Positions 5,631 through 12,764 of a DNA stretch of 24,832 nucleotides are shown here, in pieces. The translations under genes and the position numbers were made by a program. Numbering within the stretch: position 1 is the first letter of the stretch; every line of letters starts with the position of its first letter. Under the pieces are notes generated by a model. That model did not search any database. It was not told where the DNA came from and was given only the letters and a program-made list of their open reading frames with translations. Location: positions 1 through 24,832 of IMG/VR virus record IMGVR_UViG_3300036852_000136. The stretch is one strand, 5' to 3'. The DNA comes from a virus.

Positions 5631-6782
5631 GTGCCGGTCTCCCCCGACGACGGTGGCGGGCTGGGCCGCCGCGTCCTGGCGCTGTACCAGCGGGCCGTGC
5701 AGGAGCTGCTGGGGTTGCTGGCCCGCCGGATCACGCGCCGCATGGACCGCGACAACGCCCCGACGGTCCCGCAGGAAGTCGCGGAGGTCCGACGGGACGC
5801 CGAGGAGATCGTGGGGAGGCTGGGACGCGAGGCGGTCCCGGCGGTCGCCGAGGCGGTCCGCGCCGGCCATGACCTCGGCGTAACCGCCGCCGCCGCCGAC
5901 CTGAAGGCGGCCGGGAACGACGCCGCCGCCGCGGCGGGTGCTGCGCTCGGGGATCTCGCCCACATCCTGGAGGACGCCAAGGCCAGGACGCGGGCGCTCG
6001 ACCTCCAGGTGCTGCGCGCCACCACCGACGCCTACCAGCGGTCGGTCGTCGACGCCACGGCGCGGGTGCTGGATGGCAGCATGACCCGTCGGCAGGCGTC
6101 CGCGCAGGTGGTCGCACGCCTCGGCGAGCAGGGCCTGACGGTGACCGACTCCCGAGGACGGCGCTGGGAGACAGGCGCGTTCGCCGAGATGTCGGTGCGG
6201 ACCGCTGCCGGGCAGGCGGCCGTCCAGGGCCATGTGGACCGGCTCCGCGCTGCTGGCCACGATCTGGTGGTCGTTTCGGATGCGCCGCAGGAGTGCCACC
6301 TCTGCCGTCCCTGGGAGTCGAAGGTGCTGAGCCTCGGAGCGGCCGGGCGCGGCGATCTGCGGGTGTCGAGCCGGCTCGGCGACGGGATGGTCACCGTCCA
6401 TGTGGCGGGGACGTTGGCGGAGGCGACTGCGGCGGGGCTGTTCCACCCGCAGTGCCGTCACCGGCTGGCAGCGTTCCTGCCCGGCGTAACCAAGCCACCG
6501 ACACACACCGAGGACCCGGAGGGCGACCGGCTCCGCCAGCGGCAGCGGGCGCTAGAGCGGCAGGTCCGCGCGGCCAAGCGGCAGGCGCTGGCGCTCAAGG
6601 AGGCCCGCGACGCCGCCCTGGCCACCTCGGGCCGCAAGCGGCTGCCGGTCGGTGACCCGATCGGGCAGCGCTATCGGCAGGCACTCGCCCGCCAGCGGGC
6701 GTCGACCGCCCGGCATGACGAGTTCGTCGCCGAGCACGACCTGAAGCGGCTCAGCTACCGGCTGAACCTGAAGGCGCGCTAG
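5631..6782 (+). CDS. Minor capsid protein (phage_min_cap2 / MuF-like)
   Basis: A 383-residue protein starting at GTG 5631 with AGGAGGCGAGG just upstream. The N-terminal 130 residues are helical and Ala-rich (LARRITRRMDRDN, VAEVRRDAEEIV). The middle carries a block seen in phage minor capsid protein 2/MuF-type proteins: MTRRQASAQVVARLGEQG, a TDSRGRRWE segment, then ECHLCRPWE with C222 and C225, and FHPQCRH around 271-277. The paired Cys/His residues could bind metal. The C-terminus (about 290-383) is a basic coiled coil rich in Arg and Gln. Known role: a few copies bound inside the procapsid near the portal, sometimes ejected with DNA. It shares a CTAG with the stop of the facing minus-strand gene. 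Confidence 0.88.
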   Translation: MPVSPDDGGGLGRRVLALYQRAVQELLGLLARRITRRMDRDNAPTVPQEVAEVRRDAEEIVGRLGREAVPAVAEAVRAGHDLGVTAAAADLKAAGNDAAAAAGAALGDLAHILEDAKARTRALDLQVLRATTDAYQRSVVDATARVLDGSMTRRQASAQVVARLGEQGLTVTDSRGRRWETGAFAEMSVRTAAGQAAVQGHVDRLRAAGHDLVVVSDAPQECHLCRPWESKVLSLGAAGRGDLRVSSRLGDGMVTVHVAGTLAEATAAGLFHPQCRHRLAAFLPGVTKPPTHTEDPEGDRLRQRQRALERQVRAAKRQALALKEARDAALATSGRKRLPVGDPIGQRYRQALARQRASTARHDEFVAEHDLKRLSYRLNLKAR

Positions 6783-7102
6783 ACCTGCGGCCACTCGGCG
6801 AGCACGACGCTAGCCGGGGCGGGACCGCAGGCGGGACAGAACGGCTCCCACCGCTGCCAGCCCGGCGCCTCCCTGCCACAGGGAACGAGCCGCAGCCGCT
6901 TGGTGCCGCCGCACGACCGGCAGGACAGGTCGGCGGGGACGCACATGGGCTCGGGCGGAGGCGCGCAACCTTCGTGCCAGTGCCGGTCCGGCTCCCAGCC
7001 GTTGCCGGTCGTGATGGTCGTCGGCACCCCGAGCGCGACCGGCTGGCCGCAGCCAGCGCAAGCGGCGACGCCCACGGGGGACGTGATGGAGTCGATGGTC
7101 AT
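6779..7102 (-). CDS. Two-finger Cys/His protein antisense within the head operon
   Basis: A 107-residue protein on the minus strand between the minor capsid and scaffold genes. Cys/His residues fall in two clear sets: C15-x2-C18 with H43-x2-C46 (WHEGC), and C61-x2-C64 with C89-x2-C92. This is two treble-clef or ribbon-like zinc sites, reminiscent of a LIM-like pair. Between them is an Arg/Leu strand (TKRLRLVP). The ATG at 7102 has GGAG two bases upstream, a short spacing, so translation may be weak. Its stop TAG overlaps the minor capsid stop in a shared CTAG (6779-6782). No catalytic motif. It could be a nucleic-acid or protein-binding regulator (inference). Its facing orientation means it would be made at a different time from the head genes. 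Confidence 0.7.
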   Translation of the reverse strand: MTIDSITSPVGVAACAGCGQPVALGVPTTITTGNGWEPDRHWHEGCAPPPEPMCVPADLSCRSCGGTKRLRLVPCGREAPGWQRWEPFCPACGPAPASVVLAEWPQV

Positions 7103-7141
7103 GGCTCCAGCCTACGGTTTCCGCCTTCAGGAGGTCACCTC

Positions 7142-7297
7142 GTGGCAAGCGCGAAGTTCGCCAAGCTCGCCGCCAAGGTCGGCAGCGAGCGGCTGGCTGG
7201 CTGGATCACCCAGCACAACCCGAAGGTGCGGGCTCGCGCCGAGGCGACCCGCGCGCGCCATCGGTTCGCCAAGCAGGCGCGTCGCAAGGCCGGCTGA
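7142..7297 (+). CDS. Small basic protein
   Basis: A 51-residue protein from GTG 7142 with a near-perfect ribosome site (CAGGAGGT at 7128-7135). A longer in-frame reading from 6974 would run antisense through the minus-strand gene and lacks such a site. It is strongly basic: residues VASAKFAKLAAKVGSERLAG then RARAEATRARHRFAKQARRKAG, with no Cys and only Glu as acidic residues. It is likely a helical nucleic-acid-contacting or capsid-interior peptide (inference). It sits immediately before a strong hairpin and the scaffold gene. The strong ribosome site suggests high expression. Confidence 0.7.
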   Translation: MASAKFAKLAAKVGSERLAGWITQHNPKVRARAEATRARHRFAKQARRKAG

Positions 7298-7304
7298 CTA
7301 CCTC

Positions 7305-7333
7305 GCGGCACCACCACGGCGGCCTGGTGCCGC
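7305..7333 (+). terminator. 9-bp hairpin before the scaffold gene
   Basis: GCGGCACCA (7305-7313) pairs perfectly with TGGTGCCGC (7325-7333) around an 11-base loop. The following bases (TTCTCATCG) make only a weak T-rich tail. It lies between the small basic gene and the scaffold ribosome site (AGGAGGG). It could attenuate read-through or protect/process the mRNA. Confidence 0.5.
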
Positions 7334-7366
7334 TTCTCATCGACGCCCCAGGAGGGCAATCCATCT

Positions 7367-8248
7367 ATGAGCAACACTGAGCCGACGGTGCCTGGCGTGC
7401 CGGTCATCGGCTACCTGAAGTCTGGCCGGCCCGTCTACCAGATCGCCGGGGGCGACGGAACCGGGGATGGCCAGAGCGGTACTGGGCAGGGCGACGGCGC
7501 AGCGGACGGGTCGCAGGGAGGCCAGGAGGGCGCCGCTGGCGGGCAGGACGGCGCCGGGGCACCTCCGGACACCCCCGGCGACCAGGGTGCCGCAGAGGGC
7601 CAGCAGGACGGCTCCACGGATGCTGGCCAGCAGGACGGCGAGGGGGACATCTCCAAGCTGCCAGCGTTCGCCCAGAAGATCATCCGCGACCTGCGCGGCG
7701 AGGCGGCGGGGCACCGGACCAAGGCGCGGGACGCCGAGGGCAAGGTCTCCGAGGCTGAGGCCAAGCATCAGGCGACGCTGGACGCGATCGCCAAGGCGGC
7801 CGGGCTGAAGCCGGACGACGGCCCACCCGACCCAGCCAAGCTCGCCCAGCAGCTCCAGCAGTCCCAGACCGAGATCCAGTCCGCCCGCGAGGCCGAGGCC
7901 GCCGCGCGGATCGAGCTCCAGGTGTACCGGACCGCGCAGCGGCTCGGCGCCGACGCGGACCGGCTGCTGGACTCCCGGACGTTCTGCGACGCCATCGACG
8001 CGCTGGACCCCAAGGACGCCGCCGACTTCGCCTCCCAGGTGGAGGCCAAGATCGGCGAGTACCTGGAGAAGGACCCGACGCTGCGTGCCAACCAGCCGCA
8101 GCCCAAGCCTGCAAAGCCGCGTTCCGGCGGCGACATCCCCGGCGGTCCCGGCGGGTCCGGGCCGATCACCGAGGACGCCCTGCGGAAGATGTCGCCTGAC
8201 GAGATCGCCAAGGCGTACGCCGACGGGCGGCTCAAGCACCTGATGTAG
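7367..8248 (+). CDS. Capsid scaffolding protein (DUF4355/GP20-like)
   Basis: A 293-residue acidic protein with AGGAGGG about ten bases before ATG 7367. Residues 1-27 are a conserved-looking start (VPVIGYLKSGRPVYQ). Residues about 28-90 are a Gly/Gln/Asp low-complexity tract. Next come LPAFAQKIIRDLRGEAAGHR and a long coiled coil (KTRDAEGKVSEAEAKHQ type, through residue ~190). The C-terminus is a Gly/Pro linker and a short terminal helix (ITEDALRKMSPDEIAKAYAD, then GRLKHLM). The coiled coil, acidity, terminal helix and position just before the major capsid gene are typical of scaffolds that template the procapsid and are then lost. No protease gene is visible nearby. Confidence 0.85.
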   Translation: MSNTEPTVPGVPVIGYLKSGRPVYQIAGGDGTGDGQSGTGQGDGAADGSQGGQEGAAGGQDGAGAPPDTPGDQGAAEGQQDGSTDAGQQDGEGDISKLPAFAQKIIRDLRGEAAGHRTKARDAEGKVSEAEAKHQATLDAIAKAAGLKPDDGPPDPAKLAQQLQQSQTEIQSAREAEAAARIELQVYRTAQRLGADADRLLDSRTFCDAIDALDPKDAADFASQVEAKIGEYLEKDPTLRANQPQPKPAKPRSGGDIPGGPGGSGPITEDALRKMSPDEIAKAYADGRLKHLM

Positions 8249-8252
8249 CCCC

Positions 8253-8272
8253 TGGCGGGTTCTCCCCCGCCA
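8253..8272 (+). terminator. Hairpin just after the scaffold gene
   Basis: TGGCGGG (8253-8259) pairs with CCCGCCA (8266-8272) around the loop TTCTCC. It starts four bases after the scaffold stop. There is no T-tract. It may be a partial terminator or an mRNA 3' end protector separating scaffold and capsid transcripts. Confidence 0.45.
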
Positions 8273-8318
8273 CCTCGCGCCAGCGCACCACCCCGGGTGG
8301 GACCGGGCGCTGCGCGCT

Positions 8319-8396
8319 GTTCGGAGCCAGGCGCCCCGGACGCCAGCCGGCAGGACCGCTCGTGCGGCGGCCGGCTTCCTTCCACCGGCTCCGAAC
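8319..8396 (+). other. Branched RNA-like leader upstream of the major capsid gene
   Basis: A perfect 10-bp outer stem (GTTCGGAGCC 8319-8328 with GGCTCCGAAC 8387-8396) encloses two inner stems. One is GGCG/CGCC (8330-8333, 8341-8344). The other is AGCCGGC/GCCGGCT (8345-8351, 8370-8376), capped by CCGC/GCGG (8356-8359, 8364-8367). This can fold as a three-way junction. The capsid ribosome site AAAAGGA begins right after the outer stem, so the folded form leaves it exposed. The 162-base gap is the longest between head genes and holds no other gene. Confidence 0.5.
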
Positions 8397-8410
8397 GAAA
8401 AGGACACAAT

Positions 8411-9247
8411 ATGAGCGTCACCCGGTTTCGGCCGGAAGTGTGGAGTGCGCTCCTGCTCTCCAGCCTCAAGAAGGCCCACGTGTACGCGGAGGCGTTCACC
8501 AACCGCGACTACGAGGGCGAGATCCAGGCCGCCGGCGACACCGTGCGGATCACCTCGATCAGCCGGCCGACCATCAACACCTATGGCCGCAACCAGGACA
8601 TCACTTACGAGGAGCTGACCGACGCGCAGCGCACCCTCGTGGTGGACCAGGAGAAGTACTGGGCGTTCTCGCTGGACGACGTGGACGCCGCCCAGGCGCG
8701 CGGCGACGTGGTGCCCGAGGCGATGAGCGAGGCCGCCGAGGGCCTGGCGGACGTGGCCGACATCTACATCGCAGGGATGTACACCGGCGTCAACGCGGCC
8801 AACCAGATCGGCACGACCGCGATCACCACCGGGGACGCGGCCTACAACGCCCTGGTCGACCTCGGCGTGAAGCTGTCGGAGGCCAACGTCCCCAAGGCCA
8901 ACCGCCGCGCGGTCATCCCGGAGTGGTACCACGGCCTGCTCCAGAAGAACACCAACTTCATCAACGCCGAGAAGTCGGGCTCCACCGAGCCGCTGCTCAA
9001 CGGCTTCATCGGCCGCGCTGCCGGGTTCGCCATCTACACCAGCAACAACACCCCGAACCCGACCGGGGACGACAACGTGGTCATCGCGGGCACGCCGCAG
9101 GCGATCACCTACGCCGAGCAGGTCACCAAGACCGAGGCGCTGCGCTCGGAACTCCGCTTCGCCGACCGCATGCGCGGCCTGTACGTCTACGGCGGCAAGC
9201 TGCTGCGCCCCGACTGCCTGGCCACCCTCGTCGCCTCCCGGACCTGA
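8411..9247 (+). CDS. Major capsid protein
   Basis: A 278-residue protein from ATG 8411 (AAAAGGA at 8398-8404). An in-frame upstream extension to 8297 runs through the structured leader and is rejected. It begins RFRPEVWSALLLSSLKKAHVY, continues with EGEIQAAGDTVRITSI and ITYEELTDAQRTLVVDQEKYW, then FSLDDVDAAQ and a helix EGLADVADIYIAG. The end has ADRMRGLYVYGGKLLRPD. This pattern is characteristic of HK97-fold capsid proteins of the P22-coat-like/actinophage type. Its position directly after the scaffold gene and a size near 30 kDa agree. Several hundred copies form the icosahedral shell. There is no N-terminal delta domain, consistent with a separate scaffold. Confidence 0.92.
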   Translation: MSVTRFRPEVWSALLLSSLKKAHVYAEAFTNRDYEGEIQAAGDTVRITSISRPTINTYGRNQDITYEELTDAQRTLVVDQEKYWAFSLDDVDAAQARGDVVPEAMSEAAEGLADVADIYIAGMYTGVNAANQIGTTAITTGDAAYNALVDLGVKLSEANVPKANRRAVIPEWYHGLLQKNTNFINAEKSGSTEPLLNGFIGRAAGFAIYTSNNTPNPTGDDNVVIAGTPQAITYAEQVTKTEALRSELRFADRMRGLYVYGGKLLRPDCLATLVASRT

Positions 9248-9295
9248 GCCGCGTTCGGTCCTGCTGGCAGCCCAACCTGATCGGAGGACGCCGAC

Positions 9296-9658
9296 ATGGC
9301 GCGTACCGTGCTCACCCCCATCGACCTCGTCCCCAACGGCTCCGTGGCCGACGGCGTCGGCACCACGCTGGACGTGACCAACGGCATGGTCGTCGAGGAC
9401 GCCGACCCGGAGCACCTGATCATCCGGGCCAGCAACACCGACGACGACACCAACCTCAACGTCGTCATCAAGGCCGGCGACTACCCGCCCGCACTCGCCG
9501 CCGGCCAGGGCGACCTCACCGTCACCGTCGCCTTCGGGACGGTCCGGACGATCATCGTGGAGTCCGGCCGCTTCCTGCGGAAGGACGGATCGGTCCAGAT
9601 CGACGCGACCGTGAACACCGGCAAAATCTGGGTGTTCCGCCGTCCCAGGGGCGCGTGA
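9296..9658 (+). CDS. Probable head decoration protein
   Basis: A 120-residue protein with CGGAGGAC upstream of ATG 9296. It is beta-rich throughout: LTPIDLVPNGSVADGVGTTL, VVEDADPEHLIIRASN, DLTVTVAFGTVRTIIVES and KIWVFRRPRGA. This is the type of small protein often found directly after the major capsid gene in actinobacterial phages. By position it may stabilise the shell from outside (inference). No Cys, no signal peptide. Stop and next start are one base apart. Confidence 0.7.
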   Translation: MARTVLTPIDLVPNGSVADGVGTTLDVTNGMVVEDADPEHLIIRASNTDDDTNLNVVIKAGDYPPALAAGQGDLTVTVAFGTVRTIIVESGRFLRKDGSVQIDATVNTGKIWVFRRPRGA

Positions 9659-9659
9659 C

Positions 9660-10040
9660 ATGACGGAGCGGGAAACCGCCTGGTTCCGGGGCGACGGGGG
9701 CGGCATCTGGCCGATGGACCTGCCGCTGCCCGAGCACATGGCCGAGCAGCTCACCAAGGGCTACCTCACCCGCGTGAACGAGGACGGGACGCCCTACGAG
9801 CCGCCCTCCCCGGAACCAGCGCCCCAGGACGGCGAGGGCGCGGCACCCGTGCCGGCTCCGGCGACGCCGGCCGTGCCGCGCCCCGCCACCTCCGCGTCCA
9901 AGGCGGAGTGGGTCGGCTACACCGTCCGCGCGCACGGCCTGAAGCCGGACGACGCCGAGGCCATGACCAAGCAAGACCTCATCGACCGCTACGGCGACAA
10001 GGGTGCCTCGGCGTCGCCTCCGACCAAGGAAGGGAGCTGA
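9660..10040 (+). CDS. Head-module protein with Pro/Ala linker
   Basis: A 126-residue protein starting at ATG 9660, one base after the previous stop. Residues 1-45 form an N-terminal segment (AWFRGDGGGIWPMDLPLPEH). Residues about 46-80 are a Pro/Ala/Glu-rich linker (EPPSPEPAPQDGEG, PATPAVPRP). The C-terminal module is SKAEWVGYTVRAHGLKPDD then AMTKQDLIDRYG, a small helical motif resembling SAP/Rho-N or LEM-like mini-domains found at the ends of actinophage proteins. The function is unknown. The layout suggests a tethered anchor-plus-binding module on the capsid or head-tail interface. Confidence 0.72.
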   Translation: MTERETAWFRGDGGGIWPMDLPLPEHMAEQLTKGYLTRVNEDGTPYEPPSPEPAPQDGEGAAPVPAPATPAVPRPATSASKAEWVGYTVRAHGLKPDDAEAMTKQDLIDRYGDKGASASPPTKEGS

Positions 10041-10046
10041 GAGCCG

Positions 10047-10547
10047 ATGAGCCTCACCAGCCGTCTGTCCGTCGGGTTCACCGCGAAGCAGACGAGCGCG
10101 GTCGACTTCGGCACGGCGGACCTGCCGATCCAGGTCGCCCGCGCGCTGTCGTTCGCGGACGGGTCGGGCGCCAACCAGGCCAACAAGCTGTTCACCGACC
10201 GCCGCACCCTGGCGGCCTCGGGCACCGAGGACATCGACCTGGCCGGCGTGCTGACCGACCCGTTCGGCGCCACGATCACCTTCGCGAAGATCCGGGCGAT
10301 GATCATCGCTGCCGACGAGGGCAACGCCAACAACGTGGTGGTGGGCGGCGCTGCCTCCAACGGGTTCCTCGGCTGGGTCGCCGACGCCACCGACAAGGTG
10401 ATCGTCGGGCCTGGCGGCCTGTTCGTCATCGCCAAGCCGGACCTGGCCGGCTACACGGTCACGGCCGGGACCGGCGACCTGCTGCACGTCGCCAACTCGG
10501 GCGCCGGGACCGGGGTCACCTACGACCTCGTGCTGCTCGGGAGCTGA
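10047..10547 (+). CDS. Conserved structural protein of the head module
   Basis: A 166-residue protein with AAGGGAG ahead of ATG 10047. Sequence features are FGTADLPIQVARALSFADG, DIDLAGVLTDPFGATITFAKI, IAADEGNANNVVVGGA and GLFVIAKPDLAGYTVT. The alternating beta strands and the final TYDLVLLGS give a small beta-sandwich impression. I recognise this type from actinobacterial prophages, where it is called structural or hypothetical. Its place among head genes suggests a capsid-exterior or decoration role (inference). No enzymatic motif. Confidence 0.72.
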   Translation: MSLTSRLSVGFTAKQTSAVDFGTADLPIQVARALSFADGSGANQANKLFTDRRTLAASGTEDIDLAGVLTDPFGATITFAKIRAMIIAADEGNANNVVVGGAASNGFLGWVADATDKVIVGPGGLFVIAKPDLAGYTVTAGTGDLLHVANSGAGTGVTYDLVLLGS

Positions 10548-10556
10548 TCGGAGCCC

Positions 10557-10838
10557 ATGGCGGTCCAGGCTGACCGGATCACCGTCGGCACCGCCGCGAC
10601 GAAGCTGTCGGCCGCAGCGGTGGTCGTGGCCGGCGCCTCGTCGGGCCTCGTCATCGTGGCGCAGGCGACAGGCACGCTGATCCTCGGCCCGGCCGGGGTC
10701 ACCGCAGCCAACGGCGTCCGCGTACCGGTCGCCGCCGGCACGATCATCGCGGTCGATCTCGACCTCGGCTGGGAGGAGCTGTACGGCGTGGTGGCGTCCG
10801 GCTCGCTGGCGGTCGACGTGCTACGGGTGGGGGTGTAA
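10557..10838 (+). CDS. Small beta-rich structural protein
   Basis: A 93-residue protein beginning at ATG 10557 with CGGAG four bases upstream. It is rich in Val, Ala, Gly and Thr with short strands: KLSAAAVVVAGASSGLVIVA, TGTLILGPAGVTAANG, VRVPVAAGTIIAVDLDLG. Such composition fits a small beta-sandwich. It could be a decoration or spike-base protein working with its neighbours at 10047 and 10843. No motif assigns function. It is transcribed with them, with gaps under 10 bases. Confidence 0.68.
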   Translation: MAVQADRITVGTAATKLSAAAVVVAGASSGLVIVAQATGTLILGPAGVTAANGVRVPVAAGTIIAVDLDLGWEELYGVVASGSLAVDVLRVGV

Positions 10839-10842
10839 GGCC

Positions 10843-11982
10843 GTGACCCGCATCCAGGTCTTCGCCCCGCCAGGGGCCGTGGGGGCGCACGAGGCCGACA
10901 CGACCGATGTGCATGGCATCGCCGACACCGCCACGCTGGCCCGCCAGGACGCCACCAACACCTTCACCCAGTCCCAGCACATGCAGATCGGCGACCGGTC
11001 CGACCCGGCGTTCGGGCCGGAACTCCAGTTCTACGGGACCAACGGCAAGTGGCTGATCGGTGTGGACGTGGCCGCCGCGACCCCGAGCCGGGACTTCGTG
11101 ATCGCCGCGAAGATGGACTACCCGGCGCCCGGCAACGTCAACGACCTCGTCTACATCTCCCACAACGGGACCGAGCCGCCCACGGTCGGGATCGGCCGGG
11201 CGCAGCCGCCAGCCGACTACCGCCTCACGGTCCAGGGCGAGAACAGCTACGCGACCGGGATGGGCGGCCTGCTCATCTCCAAGCCGAGCGGGAACACCCC
11301 CGGGCACCTGCTGAACCTGCGGCATTCCAACGGGCAGGACTACCTGTTCGCCGACGCCGACGCCAACGGCATCTGGACGGTCATGCACGGCACCAGCGGC
11401 GCGTCGGTGCTGCGTATCCAGGACTCGGCGGCGCTGGGAACCAACAAGCTGGAGCTGCTCACCAACGGCAGGGTCAAGTTCGGCGCCGACGCGACCGCGC
11501 AGCTCTACTCCCCCGCGACGGGGATCATCGCCGCGTCCAACAACCTGGAGGCCGGCAACTTCCTCGGCGTCGGACCCGGCATCTTCGGGTCGACCCCGAT
11601 CGCCACGGTGGATGTGGCGCAGACCGGGACCAACGCCGTCACCCTGAAACTGCGGACCGCCTCCAACGGCCACCTCCAGCTCCGCTCGCTGGGAACCTCC
11701 GCCGTCTGCGAGGTGATCACGCAGAACGCGAGCCGCCTGGATCTCGGCTGCAACGCGGTCGCCACCCTGCGGCTGCCGGTCGCCGGCGGCGTGGTCGTCG
11801 GGACCGCCGGGGCGCTGGCGCTCGGCGCCACCGACGGGTTCCTGTACCTGCCGTCCTGCGCGGGCACGCCGAGCGGGACGCCGACCACCCAGACCGGCAC
11901 GGTGCCGTGCCTCGTCGACACGACCGGCTCGAAACTTTGGTGCTACCTGGGGGGATCATGGAAGTCGGCGGCGCTGGCATGA
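10843..11982 (+). CDS. Fibre-like protein encoded in the head module (probable head fibre)
   Basis: A 379-residue protein from GTG 10843. The N-terminus has AHEADTTDVHGIADTATLA, an adaptor-like motif seen in actinophage fibres and minor tail proteins. The body is a series of Gly/Asn-rich strands: GKWLIGVDVAA, GLLISKPSGN, HLLNLRHSNGQDYLFADADA and KLELLTNGRVKFGADATAQL. Their spacing recalls trimeric beta-helical fibre shafts. The C-terminus DGFLYLPSCAGTPSG then SKLWCYLGGSWKSAALA, with two to three Cys and a Trp-rich tip, looks like a receptor-contacting end. Its gene lies between decoration-like and connector genes, so a capsid- or neck-mounted fibre is likelier than a tail fibre (inference). 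Confidence 0.7.
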   Translation: MTRIQVFAPPGAVGAHEADTTDVHGIADTATLARQDATNTFTQSQHMQIGDRSDPAFGPELQFYGTNGKWLIGVDVAAATPSRDFVIAAKMDYPAPGNVNDLVYISHNGTEPPTVGIGRAQPPADYRLTVQGENSYATGMGGLLISKPSGNTPGHLLNLRHSNGQDYLFADADANGIWTVMHGTSGASVLRIQDSAALGTNKLELLTNGRVKFGADATAQLYSPATGIIAASNNLEAGNFLGVGPGIFGSTPIATVDVAQTGTNAVTLKLRTASNGHLQLRSLGTSAVCEVITQNASRLDLGCNAVATLRLPVAGGVVVGTAGALALGATDGFLYLPSCAGTPSGTPTTQTGTVPCLVDTTGSKLWCYLGGSWKSAALA

Positions 11983-12173
11983 GCGAGCAGAACGGCAGGC
12001 CACCGGTGCCTGGCGAGACGCAGGTCGTCCCCGGCCCGATCGTCGCCGAGCTGGGCCGGCTGGTGGCGGTGAACGCGATGTTGGTGGCCGAGAACGTCGC
12101 GCTCCGCGAGCAGCTCGCCGCCACGCTCCAGCAGGCGGCGCCGATGGTCGGCCAGGCGGCAGGTGGCGGCTGA
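11979..12173 (+). CDS. Small coiled-coil protein
   Basis: A 64-residue protein whose ATG overlaps the previous stop (ATGA, 11979-11982). A longer in-frame reading back to 11049 overlaps the fibre gene entirely and is rejected. Residues about 22-55 form one amphipathic helix with heptad Leu/Val/Ala (IVAELGRLVAVNAML, VAENVALREQLAATL). The flanks are Pro/Gly rich. It could be an oligomerisation or linker peptide that joins the fibre to the neck. Its stop overlaps the start of the connector gene. Confidence 0.65.
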   Translation: MSEQNGRPPVPGETQVVPGPIVAELGRLVAVNAMLVAENVALREQLAATLQQAAPMVGQAAGGG

Positions 12174-12580
12174 TGGTCGCCTACGCCAGCGCCGACGACC
12201 TCGCCGAGTTCGTGCCGGAGACGGTCACGGTCCCCGACGAGCCGGAGGCGTCGCGGCTGCTCGCGCACGCCTCCGAGGTGGTGGACGGGCTGCTGCTGAC
12301 GGCCGTCTACGACACCGACGACGACGGCCTGCCGACCGATCCGCAGGTGGTGGCGGCGCTCCGGGACGCGACCTGCGCGCAGGCGCTCTGGTGGCTGGAG
12401 ACCGGCGACGAGTCCGGCGCGCAGGCGACCTACCAGAGCGTCTCGATCGGCTCGGTGTCGCTCACCCGGGGCTACACCAGCGGCGCGAGCGCCACCGGCC
12501 CGGCGCAGACCACCGCACCGCGGGCCGTCTCGATCCTCCAGCAGGCCGGGCTCATCATGGCCGGACCGCTGGGGTTCTGA
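12173..12580 (+). CDS. Head-tail connector protein (HK97 gp6/SPP1 gp15-like)
   Basis: A 135-residue protein beginning at ATG 12173, overlapping the previous stop. It has the adaptor pattern YASADDLAEFVPE, SRLLAHASEVVDGLLL, a DTDDDGLPTDPQV loop, then VVAALRDATCAQALWWLETG and a C-terminal RAVSILQQAGL. The four-helix layout and DATCAQALWWLE helix match phage head-tail adaptors that ring the portal. The position after the head genes fits. The length is typical for the family. Confidence 0.82.
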   Translation: MVAYASADDLAEFVPETVTVPDEPEASRLLAHASEVVDGLLLTAVYDTDDDGLPTDPQVVAALRDATCAQALWWLETGDESGAQATYQSVSIGSVSLTRGYTSGASATGPAQTTAPRAVSILQQAGLIMAGPLGF

Positions 12581-12590
12581 GGGGGGCCGA

Positions 12591-12764
12591 ATGTTCTACG
12601 TGCTGGTGTGCCTGGACTGCGGTGGCGACGACGACATGTTGCCCATGCCGTTCGAGAGTCCAGCGGCTCGTGGAAGATGGGCAGGCGAGCACACGCGGAG
12701 CACCGGTCACAACCGCTGGATCGTCCGAGACCAGCCGGGTAGTCCTGCCGAGGAACCGGAGTAG
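12591..12764 (+). CDS. Small CCHH zinc-finger protein
   Basis: A 57-residue protein with GAGGGGGG before ATG 12591, in a 186-base gap between connector genes. Ligands fit a compact zinc finger: C7-x2-C10 (VCLDCGG) and H34-x5-H40 (EHTRSTGHNRW). The HTRxTGHxRW tail resembles C-x2-C...H-x4-5-H finger proteins common in actinobacteria and their phages. The acidic C-terminus (SPAEEPE) is short. It may bind nucleic acid or a virion protein (inference). It ends two bases before the next gene. Confidence 0.72.
   Translation: MFYVLVCLDCGGDDDMLPMPFESPAARGRWAGEHTRSTGHNRWIVRDQPGSPAEEPE

Noticed and set aside
4329-6506. Minus-strand open frame of about 725 codons opposite portal and minor capsid
   Set aside because: Antisense shadow with Arg/Pro/His-rich composition, caused by G+C-rich third positions.
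7337-9757. Minus-strand open frame of about 800 codons opposite scaffold and capsid
   Set aside because: Antisense shadow; it spans several well-supported plus-strand genes and has no recognisable protein pattern.
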